From Arsenophonus sp045399315 (GTDB lineage: Bacteria; Pseudomonadota; Gammaproteobacteria; Enterobacterales; Enterobacteriaceae), in NCBI GenBank assembly GCA_045399315.1, contig DAYVGO010000007.1, forward strand, positions 1 through 64,000: 64,000 nt of DNA, in the 5' to 3' direction. Below the pieces are notes generated by a model that was given only the letters and a program-made list of their open reading frames with translations, had not been told where the DNA came from and searched no databases. Numbering within the stretch: the first letter of the stretch is position 1; every line of letters starts with the position of its first letter. Of this stretch, positions 11,230 to 21,167 are shown one piece after another. Made by a program: the position numbers and the translations under genes.

Positions 11230-12001
11230 TCAATCCAGGTTAGATGCTTGCCACAATTGTTTATCAGTATTAATTTGCGCCGTTAGCCGTTGTGGATGGT
11301 TAGCGGCAGCAGGTAACGGCCAGATATAGCTTGAACCAGCTAAAACATAACCAAAAAGGCTTTCAGCTAGCACAATGCGTTTTTTGCCTTGTTGCACAGC
11401 AACCTGATTTAGCCTGGCATGGATCGGACCTTGATTGATGATTTTGAGCGCTGGTTTACCGTTTAGTTCGGTTAACTGCCAACTTAGGTATTTTTAATCA
11501 AGTTGAAGTAAGATCACTTGAATCACACACATAGTTAACGTCCTCACTATAAACAAATAGCGGAATGGAATAACACATCTGCATGTTGAGGCCAATCTTC
11601 GGTGATGCTAAGTTTTCGACGGTTAAAATTTCATCGGCCAATAGGCGGTAGGCAACTTCTTTACCGGCCGGTACCGGTGCTTGTTTTATCAGGTGAATAA
11701 GCTGTTTTTGGCTCGGTGCAATACGCATAAAAGGCGGACTGGCGACCACTGCTTGTTAATTACTATAGCGATTTTGGCCAGCGATTTGTTGACAGCCGAT
11801 TACTCTGATCTGCATGGTGGTTGCCTCGGCACCTTTATTTTCGGGCCAGAGTTCAGTGGCATTATCGTTGGCAGTTAATACCGGATTCATCGGTCAAATC
11901 ACCACATGATTAGCAGATTGCGCTGAGGGTATGAAGAATAATAAAGTTAATAACCATAGTGTGTAAAAATAGCATAAAGTAGATCGTGAAACATTGATCA
12001 T
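11230..12001 (-). pseudogene. Csu-type periplasmic pilus chaperone, broken
   Basis: This is a PapD-like periplasmic chaperone of the archaic class. It starts at ATG 12001 after a GAGGAA site and carries a hydrophobic signal segment. The recognisable core is VVASPPFMRIAPSQKQLIHL followed by VAYRLLADEI, the conserved G1-strand and YRLL region. In-frame stops near 11884 and 11755 and a frameshift near 11498 break it. The C-terminal part (up to 11230) is readable in another frame, with LAESLFGYVLAGSSYIWPLP. Its start overlaps the upstream SCPU gene by four bases (ATGA), which points to translational coupling. Confidence 0.7.
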
Positions 12002-12446
12002 ATAGTATTCCTCTGCAGCACGCCATAGATAGGTAAAATAATATTATTACTATTGGTATAATTGACCGGGATATTCTGATTGACTGGAATCGGGCTCGTG
12101 TGGGCATTGTCAGAATAGAGCTGGTAAGGTAGTAGGGTAATGGTGCTTTGCTTAACATTACGGCTGGTGGTGTAGTTATTACCACCATTAATACTCATGC
12201 TAAGGACGGTACCGTGTGTACAGGCTAGGGTTAACGATGTATTGGGGGTTAAGTTAGCACTAATATTGGTATTATGCCAAATAGTGTCCCGCCGGATATC
12301 ACACAGCCATTGGCAATGGTGGCAGCAACCTGAAATGATTGGTTAGTAATGGTATTAGTCGGCGGTGCACTAAAAATAATCAACAACACAAAAAAGTAGG
12401 CTAAATTATCATCTAATAATAGCCATAAATAATTGTTTTCAGACAT
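11998..12446 (-). pseudogene. SCPU-domain minor pilin, frameshifted
   Basis: This is a spore-coat-U domain pilin of the same operon. It has a hydrophobic N-terminus, then QVAATIANGCVISGG. A frameshift near 12285 leads into NISANLTPNTSLTLACTHG and SINGGNNYTTSRNVKQSTI, with LPYQLYSDNAH after that. This matches the C-xxG-T, NGxN and YxLYxD pattern of SCPU pilins. The TGA stop overlaps the chaperone ATG. One frameshift visible. Confidence 0.7.
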
Positions 12447-12470
12447 GCTTTATCACTAAAATTTTATAAA

Positions 12471-13008
12471 TCAATAACTTATAATAACGTTAAGAACGTC
12501 AGTATAGGCTCCTGTGGTGATACCAGTATTTGTGTTATCTCCAATAATTTGACCATACAAACTATAAACATTTGTGCCTAGTGATGGGGTTGATTCAGGA
12601 TTTATTGTGGCATCATTGGTCAGTGCGGTGGTCATTGTGTTACTATCATAAACGCCATAGTAGACGCCTTGATTTGCTGATGTATTTATTATGTAACGAG
12701 CAGGGGGTAATTTGTGTACCAAAAACAGTGCCAGGGGCAGTGGTATTAACACTATTTACTAGTTCGGCGTTTAAAGGTATCACCAGAAGAACAAGTTACA
12801 GTAAATGTTGAGCCACTATTATTACTGAGAGTTGCTGTCAATAATTTAGAGCATCCAAAGGAACGCCGACGGTTGCATTGGAACCATTAACAATGCAAGC
12901 GTTGGTTAGCGTTAGAGTAACATTAACCGTCCCGGTTGTGGTTGTTGCTAGGGCAGAATGAGAGACCAACAAACAGCCGATAACAGAGATTAAATGTATA
13001 CCTTTCAT
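12471..13008 (-). pseudogene. Major SCPU pilin of Csu-type operon, broken
   Basis: This is the first gene of the minus-strand operon and resembles CsuA/B-type major pilins. A clean signal peptide (MKGIHLISVIGCLLVSHSALA) is followed by TTTGTVNVTLTLTNACIVNG. After frameshifts near 12850 and 12770-12690 the sequence continues with STFTVTCSSGD, GVYYGVYDSNTMTTALTND, NVYSLYGQI and the end GAYTDVLNVIISY. The start ATG at 13008 follows a TAAGGATCC stretch that can serve as a ribosome site. The product would have been exported and polymerised by donor-strand exchange. Confidence 0.75.
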
Positions 13009-13639
13009 TATGGATCCTTATTTGATAGCGAATATCAGCTGTTTATTTGTTTAATAACATCAATCATCTCTATTTATGACTAACAGCGAATAGGTTGCTA
13101 TGGCATTAAGCGTTATAAAAATATAGAATTATTTTATTACTATGATTTTTAATTTGAGTATTAAATAGAAATGCAAAAATTGCCAATAAAATAATAGGGA
13201 TTTTTGCTAATTAACTTTTCCGATAATAGATTATTTTTATCAGGTAAATGGACGTTATTATTTCACTCTGTTAATAAATAGTTATTAATTAATATACTTT
13301 GTATTTTTTCTTAAAAGAAGATTAGTAAAATTAAGCAGTGTTTTGTCTCTAATTGATTGAAATAAAATCTCTTTTAAATATACATCCAGTCATTTTGAAT
13401 TAGTCAGATAGGCTGTAAATAACTCATTTCGAGCGGTTAGCCAAGGGGGTTTTATATTAGTGGAAAAAAGAATTAAATTAATCGGATCGTTGCAAGAGTG
13501 ATGGTAAACTAAACATATATTCGAATTTTAATCTTTCTTTTTTTCTATTATAGCAGTAGCATTTTTATATTATCTCTATTTAATCAGCGAGAATAATTTT
13601 AGTCCCAGTTGATCTGATAGGCTGGGGTGAAAGCCATAA
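13009..13639. other. AT-rich non-coding region upstream of the Csu-type operon
   Basis: About 630 bases with no reading frame that looks like a protein on either strand. It should contain the old promoter of the minus-strand pilus operon. No repeat, tRNA or terminator stood out. Confidence 0.5.
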
Positions 13640-14913
13640 TCAATAACTGTCAGATCTGATTTGAACTAATATACTATTTAATAGACGTGAAGTTATAGTA
13701 CTTCTTGTTAGTTTTATAATCATTAGAGAGCAAACTTTCATATACAATACAGATTCAGATTCAAATCCTGAATCAATCTGAGCAGTATTTGGGTTGATGG
13801 TAGATTCTTTAAACAGGGGGGGATATCAGAGATTATCTCATCAAAATCTGATCCTAAATCATCAAGCTCCAATCCTGAATTATAAAACTTTTCACGCAAG
13901 GCTTTGTTATTAAAAAAGAGCTACTAAAATCTAAACTTAAATCATCATCAATATATTCACCCAGTTGATTTAACGGTAACACCAATAATTCACTAGGTGT
14001 CATATTACCCATTTTAATCGCGTTATGTTTTTCATTAGAATAGAGCGCTCTTCTTCACTTAGGTAAGAAACATCTTATGTTATAAGATCATAAAAATCCG
14101 TTTTTGTTTGTTGCAATATATCTATAAAGAGAGGATCATTTTCGATTTTATATTGATTGAAAAACATCTCTCGCAGATTATTATAGTGTTCTCTAGCTAA
14201 TGTATTTTTCAAGAAATTGTTCTCTAATTCGCCAGCGTGGTTAGAAAATACAAGTTGTTTATTATTTTTAAATGATGCAATAAATTCATTAGGTTTGTTA
14301 CTATCTTTAACGCCAAAATAATTATCTTTGCTATATACACTGTCGTCTAATTTTTTTTGCAATGTATTTTGATTGTTTTCACTACTGCCTGAACATTTAG
14401 TAGTGAAATTTAACAGTTGCTTGATATCGGGATTTTCCACAGAGAGTGCTTCTTCTAATTTCATACAAATATTTTTAACATGAAAATCAGCTAATTTATC
14501 TCTCTCATCAATATTTTTCGTTTTTTCAAAAATTTTATCACAATTATATAAGGTAAAGTCGCCTATTTTTAATTTATATCCCCAGTCTTCATTGGCATCT
14601 TTTGGTGTAATTCCTAATTTAAATTGATTGTAATACTGGGAAAGTGCAATTTTTCTAAGTTCGATAAATTTTTCCAACCGATTTGATTCGGGGTTAAAAA
14701 TATCAGTATTCTTTACATCTTGGATAGTTTCAAAGAGTTGTTCTATTTTTTGACGTTTGACTCCTCCTTTAAACCAATCGATTATGGAATCAATAAAATC
14801 GGATACGTTTTTTATTTTGATTACTTCATTTAAGCATTAGTGCCCAAAATCTGATTAAACTTGTTATCACTTATTGTTAGTGGTGTTTTTGCTAGAGAAA
14901 AACTTATTGCCAT
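13640..14913 (-). pseudogene. Effector-like protein of unknown function, broken
   Basis: I do not recognise this gene with certainty. It starts at ATG 14913 and would encode roughly 420 residues. The N-terminus (MAISFSLAKTPLTISDNKF) followed by DFIDSIIDWFKGG and KIEQLFETI resembles, in layout, the leader of Salmonella SopD/SifA-type translocated effectors, whose signal contains a W-x(2-3)-F(F) segment. This is only a hint. The longest open part (14677-14075) is Lys/Asn/Glu-rich and has no membrane segment. A stop near 14837, frameshifts near 14080, 13960 and 13910, and a seven-G run at 13816-13822 break the frame. The end at 13640 is a guess from the last open frame. Base composition is poorer in G+C than the core genes, as expected for acquired DNA. 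Confidence 0.45.
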
Positions 14914-15328
14914 AATATCCTCAAAAGTCAGTGAAACCTTAGTTTGGGTTTTATGGTTATTTAATGCAATCAGCAAAACATTGGAATAAAATTATTAACA
15001 TTTTCTAAATGATATAAATTGTAAAATTGTTATGTATTGTAAAAATGGATTAAATTTTTTATATTCAATCGCTTGGTTAATTATAATTATTGATGATTAT
15101 ATTCATTGTTTCGTTAAGTAAAACTAATATATATTGAATATGATTTTTTAATTAAAAATATTTTTTAATATCTTTACTGTTTGTAAATATAAACCAAAAC
15201 ATATTTATTGTTAAAATAAAAACCATCTAATAAAAAATGGGTTTTTAATTATCTTTGTTAATTTTTATTGGGTTAGATTGTTGTCTCTGATTAATAATAT
15301 CATCTATTACATTAGACTCTTATTTAAA
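14914..15328. other. Very AT-rich spacer between two effector-like genes
   Basis: About 415 bases, extremely AT-rich, with no supported reading frame. It probably holds the promoter of the effector-like gene starting at 14913. Nothing else is seen. Confidence 0.5.
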
Positions 15329-16531
15329 TTATTCACTGAATGGATTTAGTGCCTCATTATAATTTTGATTTTCTTTTCTTGTGACAGTTGAAGTTAATAT
15401 ATTTGCTGTCTGAGATGGTTCTGGGTTACGTTTTTTTATTGGTATTAATTTTTTTAATGGTTCTTTTTTGTATTCAATAATGTAATATTTTCTACAGTAG
15501 AATAATTTATATTTTTTAAAAAGGACATTTTTCTTTTTGATCAAGATTTGGGTTGATGGTAATAATTTTGCATGTATAGCACAGTTCTTTTATTGTATTT
15601 TCAATACATACATTGTTAGCGGGTGTATTTTCTAATTTAGTAATTATTTTTCATAAAATTCTTTTATTAATTCATTTTTTTCTTTGCGACTATAATGTTT
15701 AATTTTAGATGTTAAATTTAATTTAACATATCTTATATTAGTATCGTAATAAATCTTTCGATCATCACCACTGGAATGGTTAAATAAAAACTTGTTTATT
15801 ATGAGAAACTATTCCTAATATTATATGTTTCTTTTTCTCTATGAAAGCTAAACTGGTATATCCTTCTTGATAGGTCTCTCTTAGTTTAGCGCCAATACTT
15901 TTTTGTTGTGGATTATAGGTTCGGTTGAGCTATTTATTTTTAGTAAAACCCCATTATGTTTTTTATTATCTAGGTTATCGTCTAATTTTTTTATGTTTAG
16001 CTAACAGTAAAAGCGATTCATCTCTATAAGTATAATGATTCTCATGGGCAATAATATTATTAACTAAAAATTTTTTATTTCTTCAATGGTTTTGTTGACA
16101 TAAGATTTACTTTCATTATATTCACCAAGATAAAAAACACAAAAATTTTTATATTCTATAATAGTTTTATATCTATTTTCGTTCTGAGAAAATCTTTGAG
16201 TTAATTTTAACCTTTCACCTTTTGGTAAAGGAATTAATATAACTTTTTCTTCAGATTGTTCCTTTTCAATACTATTAATAGAAGATGATAAATATTTAGT
16301 TATGGCAATACATTCCGCTCTAGGTTTTTCTTTTCTATGATCTTAAATTAAATTTATTACTATATAACTAACTCCTAAAGTTATTATGGATAATAATAAT
16401 TTTCCTTTATCACTTAAACTAACATAATTTTCTGGATCATTAATGATATTATCTATAATGTTTGGCTTGTTATTATTAATAAGTTTTGTTTCAGTATTTA
16501 GTTCGGTAGATAAAGCACGATCAATAATCAT
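15329..16531 (-). pseudogene. Unknown Lys/Asn-rich protein, broken
   Basis: I do not recognise this gene. It starts at ATG 16531 and would encode about 400 residues. The first 62 residues include one hydrophobic segment (LLLSIITLGVSYIVINLI) ending at a TAA. The same frame continues with PRAECIAITKYLSSSINS, VILIPLPKGERLKL and YKNFCVFYLGEYNES. Later parts in shifted frames include ENHYTYRDESLLLLAKHKK, SIGAKLRETYQEGYTSLAF, RKIYYDTNIRYVKLNL and ITINPNLDQKEKC. At least one nonsense codon and three frameshifts are visible. It shares a 16-bp identical string with the neighbouring effector-like gene (13787-13802 and 15546-15561). Function unknown; an effector or toxin role is suggested only by composition and neighbourhood. 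Confidence 0.4.
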
Positions 16532-16734
16532 AATTCTTGCCTAAAGTTACATTACCATATGATATTAACAATAACTTTCATAGTAAATCAATCAATTATA
16601 TATACTAATTGAATATACATATAGGTAAAATAACTCTATTTTGGAACATCCAAAGATATGTTTGAATAAAAAATAAGATATTTAAAATATATCTATAAAT
16701 ATTCACTATATTTATAGTATTTAAATTTTATTTT

Positions 16735-17279
16735 TCATATTTTTGGTGATATTAGCGTTTCGATATCAGTAAAAATTTCATCCCACTCTTGCTGGTTAAT
16801 ATCCATAGATCCGAAAGAGCGTAAAATAAATGCCCCTTCTGTAGTGAAGAAAATAAGTCGAGCGCGTTTTCCCGCTTCTGTTGAAGTATTTAAATTAGCA
16901 ATCCGTCCACGATACCATTCGTGGGTACTATTAAGGTGTTCAGTGTTTGCAGTAATGTGGCCATTAAACCTACGCTTTTAATATTAGAAGCTTGCTCAAA
17001 ATGGTAGGTTGTTCTCATATGTGCCATTACACGATTTTCCGGTGAATTATTCTGATCAAGTTTATCAGAAAATATTTTATTGTAAGCTTTTTTCCAGCGT
17101 TCAAACATTGCATCAATCATGGCTTCTTTATTACCGAAACAATATTGTACGCCTCCTTTAGAAATTCCCATTGTTTTTGTGACAGTATTGATAGTTAGGA
17201 CAGTGACATCTTTTTGATGGACAATATTTTCTGCGATATCTAATACCTTATCTCTGTCTATACTTCTTTGGCGCCCCAT
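16735..17279 (-). pseudogene. TetR-family repressor, frameshifted
   Basis: This is a TetR-type transcription factor with an N-terminal helix-turn-helix. MGRQRSIDRDKVLDIAENIV opens the protein, and MGISKGGVQYCFGNKEAMID is the recognition helix region. The ligand domain continues to about residue 120, where a frameshift near 16920 separates the last 60 residues (WYRGRIANLNTSTEAGKRAR, FTTEGAFILRSFG). The full length would be about 180 residues. It is divergent from the following efflux gene, the arrangement of smvR/smvA in other Enterobacterales, so it likely repressed that pump. One indel; pseudogene unless the base is an error. Confidence 0.75.
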
Positions 17280-17420
17280 TTAATAAAACCTCTTTTAAAA
17301 TACATACGTATGGATTAATATCTCAACCTTAATATTATGGCAGATGAACATACTATATAGTTTATTTTTTCTAAATAGAGATTTTTTTAGATTAATAATC
17401 ATGATAATCGAAGGTGGATA

Positions 17421-18901
17421 GTGCTCCTTTTAATTTCAAGTGCTCTTTTCTTAATTGTCATCAATATGAGACAGTACCTTATACGGTATTAACAACATTG
17501 ACCCATGAGCTCCATGCCAGTGCATCTGAGAAATGATGGATTGTTAATGCATATTCACTGGTAGTTGCCGGATTATTGCCAGCCGCTGATGCTAAGTGAT
17601 CGCATTGGTTATAAAAAATGCTGCTCATCGGTTTGCCTCTTTTTGCCTTAGCTCCACTTTGTGCCACTTTCTCTCCCAATTCAGAAAGTTTGATCGCGGC
17701 TAGAGTCTTTTTAGCTATAGGTACCACAATGATGATGCCAGTCACTTTGTCGTTTGTTCGCCATATTTTTACTGAGCCCCAGAACGATCTCTGGCAATTG
17801 ATATTTGGACTATGGTATATGCTGGTGGTGTGGCGGTCGGTCCCTTAGTTGTGTGTGTGGGCGGGGTATTACTGGAATATTTTTGGTGAGAATAGGTATT
17901 TTTAATTAATGTTCCTGTTGTTATACTTGTGCTACCTTTTTCGCTGTTTTTGATCCCGAGTTGTGATGGAACTACTAAACGTACTATTGATTTTTTAGGC
18001 TCATTATTAATTTTAGTTGATTTAGTGGGACTAATTTATGCATTGAAAGAGTTAAGTAAGCCAGCTTTTTCTTTGGTTGAGTTTTGCTCTGCTGTCTTTA
18101 TTGACATTGTCTTTATGATATTTTTTGTTTTACGCCAACGCAAACAATCGCAACTAATGATTGATTTCTCTTTATTTAGTAATAGCTTATTTTCAGCAGG
18201 CGTAATTATTTCGGTTATTACCATGAGTGTGATTGTTGGCATTGAATTAGTGTTAAGTCAATGCTTACAGTTAGTGCTTGGGCTGACGCCTTTACAAGCA
18301 GCGTTTTGTATCTTTCCTATACCAATCGGTTCTGTACTCGCATCACCATTGGCAGGTTTATTGTTACCCTGTTTTCGCGAGAGATTAACCACCGTAATAG
18401 GCTTTATGTTAACTTTGATTGGGGTAATAGAAATGATTCTGTTTTATCAGAGCGCTCTTACTTTGTTAGTGATTAATTTATTTGTAATTGGTATTGGCAT
18501 GGGAATGATGTTTACCACCGTATCTACCACCATTATGCTCAATGTGCCTGATAAAAAGTCCGGTATGGCAGCTTCTATTGAAGATGTAACTTATGAATTG
18601 GGTAGTGTATTAGGATGTCACCATATTGGGTGGAATGATGACGGCGATTTATATCTATCCCCTTTTTCTTCCTGAGCAGATCACGACTGATGCGACTGAT
18701 GGACGAGTTTATGACAGCATCGATGAAGCATTAACTCTTGCATCAACTATGGATAAAGATCAGACTCATGTTTTGATAATAGAAGCAAGTAAAGCCTTTG
18801 ATACATCCTTTATCGTGGTATTTATTTCGATTGTTTGCCTATTGTTAGTTAGCACTTTGATTTTACAACGCATGTTACGTCCTTTAACCCAAAGATCATG
18901 A
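17421..18901 (+). pseudogene. SmvA-type MFS (DHA2) efflux pump, broken
   Basis: This is a 14-helix major-facilitator drug exporter of the SmvA (methyl viologen and cationic biocide) type. Readable parts are WIVNAYSLVVAGLLP, SDRIGYKKMLLIGLPLFALA, AARVFLAIGTTMMMPVTLSF, VFLINVPVV and a long open region at 17929-18675 with several transmembrane segments. The end carries IEDVTYELGSVLG, equivalent to the IE-x(4)-YELG motif of SmvA. Frameshifts or stops fall near 17465, 17551, 17597, 17800, 17890 and 18620. The gene is divergent from the TetR relic. Non-functional. Confidence 0.75.
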
Positions 18902-19055
18902 TTATTATATGAATTTTTATGTTGTTTTAGGTTTCCAACAGGTTTCAGTCATTGTTTTTATAAACTGAATTGTTTGTGTTGTTCTATCTCAGGGATTGTC
19001 AGCTGATCCTAAAATTCTATTACTGAAATTATAATCGATTAGAGGTTAATTAGAG

Positions 19056-19329
19056 ATGGAGTTAGAGTCATTGCAGTTTTTTTAAAATTTGTCTGATAAA
19101 ACAAGATCTAGGATCGTAGTACTCCTTCGGGAAATGGGAGAACTTTGTGTTTATCACCTTTGTATTGCACTAGAACAACCACAAACTAAAATATCTCGTC
19201 ATTTAGCCATGTTAAAAAGAGTGGCTTGCTGCAAAATCGCAAGGAAGGAAAATGGGTTTTTATCGACTTTCTTCACAGACTTCTCCATGGGTTATGCAGA
19301 TTATTGAGTCTATTTGGTCAAATCAATAG
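19056..19329 (+). pseudogene. arsR: ArsR arsenical repressor, broken
   Basis: This resembles the arsenical-resistance repressor ArsR, a small winged-helix protein that senses As(III)/Sb(III). Readable are SDKTRSRIVVLLREMGELCV with the E-L-C-V-x-x-L-C metal-site helix (ELCVYHLCIALEQ) and the recognition helix QTKISRHLAMLKR. An in-frame TAA occurs right after MELESLQFF. Frameshifts near 19230 and 19262 put NRKEGKWVF and YRLSSQTSPWVMQIIESIW in other frames. No arsB, arsC or acr3 is seen nearby, so it is an orphan relic of an ars operon. Confidence 0.75.
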
Positions 19330-19454
19330 CAAGTAATAAAAACAATGACCAAAAAACTGCTATTAGCAGATTTGCCGGCTCAGCGTGTTAATTTCCGCCT
19401 ACAGGAGGCTATCCAATAGCGAGTGATTTTAGAAAAGTTTTATTTGAACATTTA

Positions 19455-19496
19455 TTACTAATCAGAATGAGTTACTATTCCGATTAGTAATTTTTT
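19455..19496 (+). terminator. Rho-independent terminator after arsR relic
   Basis: A 14-bp stem with one mismatch (19455-19468 with 19477-19490, TTACTAATC paired to GATTAGTAA), an 8-nt loop and six T at 19491-19496. It lies between the arsR relic on the plus strand and the convergent beta-lactamase relic. Confidence 0.8.
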
Positions 19497-20276
19497 AAAT
19501 AATTTTCAATTTTGCTAAACACTGTAAAGTCAACGATTCACCTTTTGTCATGATTTTATCATCTGCGATCGCGATATTAAGGGCAAAAGTCTTTATTTGG
19601 CCGGCAGCATTTGCTACTTATTCGACATATCAGCCGTCTGTTTGATAAGTAGCATATTGGCTACTTCATTTTGAATAGTTTTATCAATTGATAATTGCTT
19701 ATTTGCTAATTTATAAATAAATTGGGCCTGTTCTACAGGACTAATTTTTAATGGCCCATCTAGCTAAAAATTTGTGACATTATTGCCTATTTTGCTGTTA
19801 CCATATTGCAACCGATAAAGTTCTTTTCTCATTATTGCTAGACCAGTACGTTTTGCGATTTCTTGATAGACAGGAACAGCTGATAATTGCATTGCTTGTT
19901 GCATATTCATATTTTTATTCCAGCTACTAAGATATCTGGATTGATCATCCCATTTAAAGATTTCATTAGCGGTCACTTTTTGATTATTTAATACAATTAA
20001 GGCATTGACAATCTTAAACGTTGCAGTGGGAACATATTGTATTGTGCCACGTTGTATATCGTTGCCATAATTGTTAATCGACTTGCCATCATATATTGTT
20101 AACACCCCTCGCAAGTGTTGCGGGTAAAAGATCTTTTTTATTTTGACAGAAATATTACTTTCAGCGGTCTTTTTCACAGACTTAGTTATGTTTTTATCAT
20201 CATTAACGATGATATTTGAGTGAGTAGTGAATGGTAAAAATAGCAAAATAGTGGCAATTAATTTTTTATTTATTAT
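19495..20276 (-). pseudogene. Class D (OXA-type) beta-lactamase-like, broken
   Basis: This is a class D serine beta-lactamase relative. Readable are a signal-like N-terminus (KLIATILLFLPFTTHS), RGTIQYVPTATFKIVNALI, NEIFKWDDQSRYL, the SxV motif in MQLSAVPVYQEIAKRTGL, YGNSKIG and LDGPLKISPVEQ. In the family the PxSTFK motif carries the catalytic Ser; here the position reads Ala (PTATFK), so even an unbroken product would lack the nucleophile. An in-frame TAG near 19763 and frameshifts near 19650 break the C-terminus, where FALNIAIADDK is still readable. The expected start carries ATA at 20276. The stop overlaps the T tract of the terminator. The family call is firm; past resistance function is inference. 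Confidence 0.75.
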
Positions 20277-20831
20277 TGGTTTTCTTTAAATAATATATTA
20301 AAAGTTATCATCCTTTTGTAAGGATTAATACTAAACACAGAATTTGTTTTATTTATTGTTAATTAAGTTTCTTTTTTCTATTTGCTTACTACCATGCAAA
20401 TATTAAGTAAAAATTTCCTAGAAGGGTTAAGTAGATCGCTAGTAAGGCGTGCTTTTCTTACTGCTGAATATCATTGATTGAAGACGCTAGTAGCTGCAGT
20501 TTCAATCAGTATTTTTAATCCTCCATCACCGGTAGTAACAATTATGTAATTATCTAGATATTCGATCAGAGTAGAATAACCTGCTCATTTAAAAAATTTT
20601 GCTCAATGAAGTAGCAAGCAATTTTATATTTTACGAATGTTCTTTTTTGGCCTAACAACAAGTTGAGAAACCTACATAAGCTTAAAAACTACCTATGATA
20701 TTTTCATAAAATCTCTATCAATTTAAATCTGTGTTTATCTACCCCTATGCTAGCCAGTGTATTAATCCACTGAATGCTTTTTAGGTTTTAACTAACCAAA
20801 CGATTATCCCAATTAACCTTAATTTTTCATC
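20277..20831. other. Non-coding stretch between bla-like and doxX relics
   Basis: About 550 bases, AT-rich, without a convincing gene. A short minus-strand frame around 20420-20570 (reading IIVTTGDGGLKILIETAATS) may be protein-derived, but I could not assign it. Confidence 0.4.
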
Positions 20832-21020
20832 TTTAATCAGATTGAACCAATTTTTTTACTTGGCTTGTCGACACGTATTTCGGCCCTAGTGTTGATGTTA
20901 ATGACATTGGTTATTCAGATTTTTGTTTACTCAGATGCCTGGCCAACACATGCTAGCTGGTTAAAATTACAACTTTATTTGATTAACTATGGAAGCGGGC
21001 AGTTTTTCTTGATTAACTGA
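20832..21020 (+). pseudogene. DoxX-family membrane protein fragment
   Basis: This is the C-terminal third of a DoxX-type inner-membrane protein. The readable string LGLSTRISALVLMLMTLVIQ continues into IFVYSDAWPTHASWLKLQLY, the family pattern (RxxALVLL...VIQxFVYPxAWPTHxxW). No N-terminal part or start codon is seen upstream, so the gene is a remnant. It ends at TGA 21020. Confidence 0.65.
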
Positions 21021-21167
21021 TTAACAGTTTAAAAGTAGAATAAACCTGGATAACCATTGAAATCATTCAACCAAAAATGACAACGTTTACAGGATCGTCA
21101 AACAATACTTATCACTATTTTATTTATCTAATAGTAGACAAAACTAATAACCTAACTCTAGGTTATG

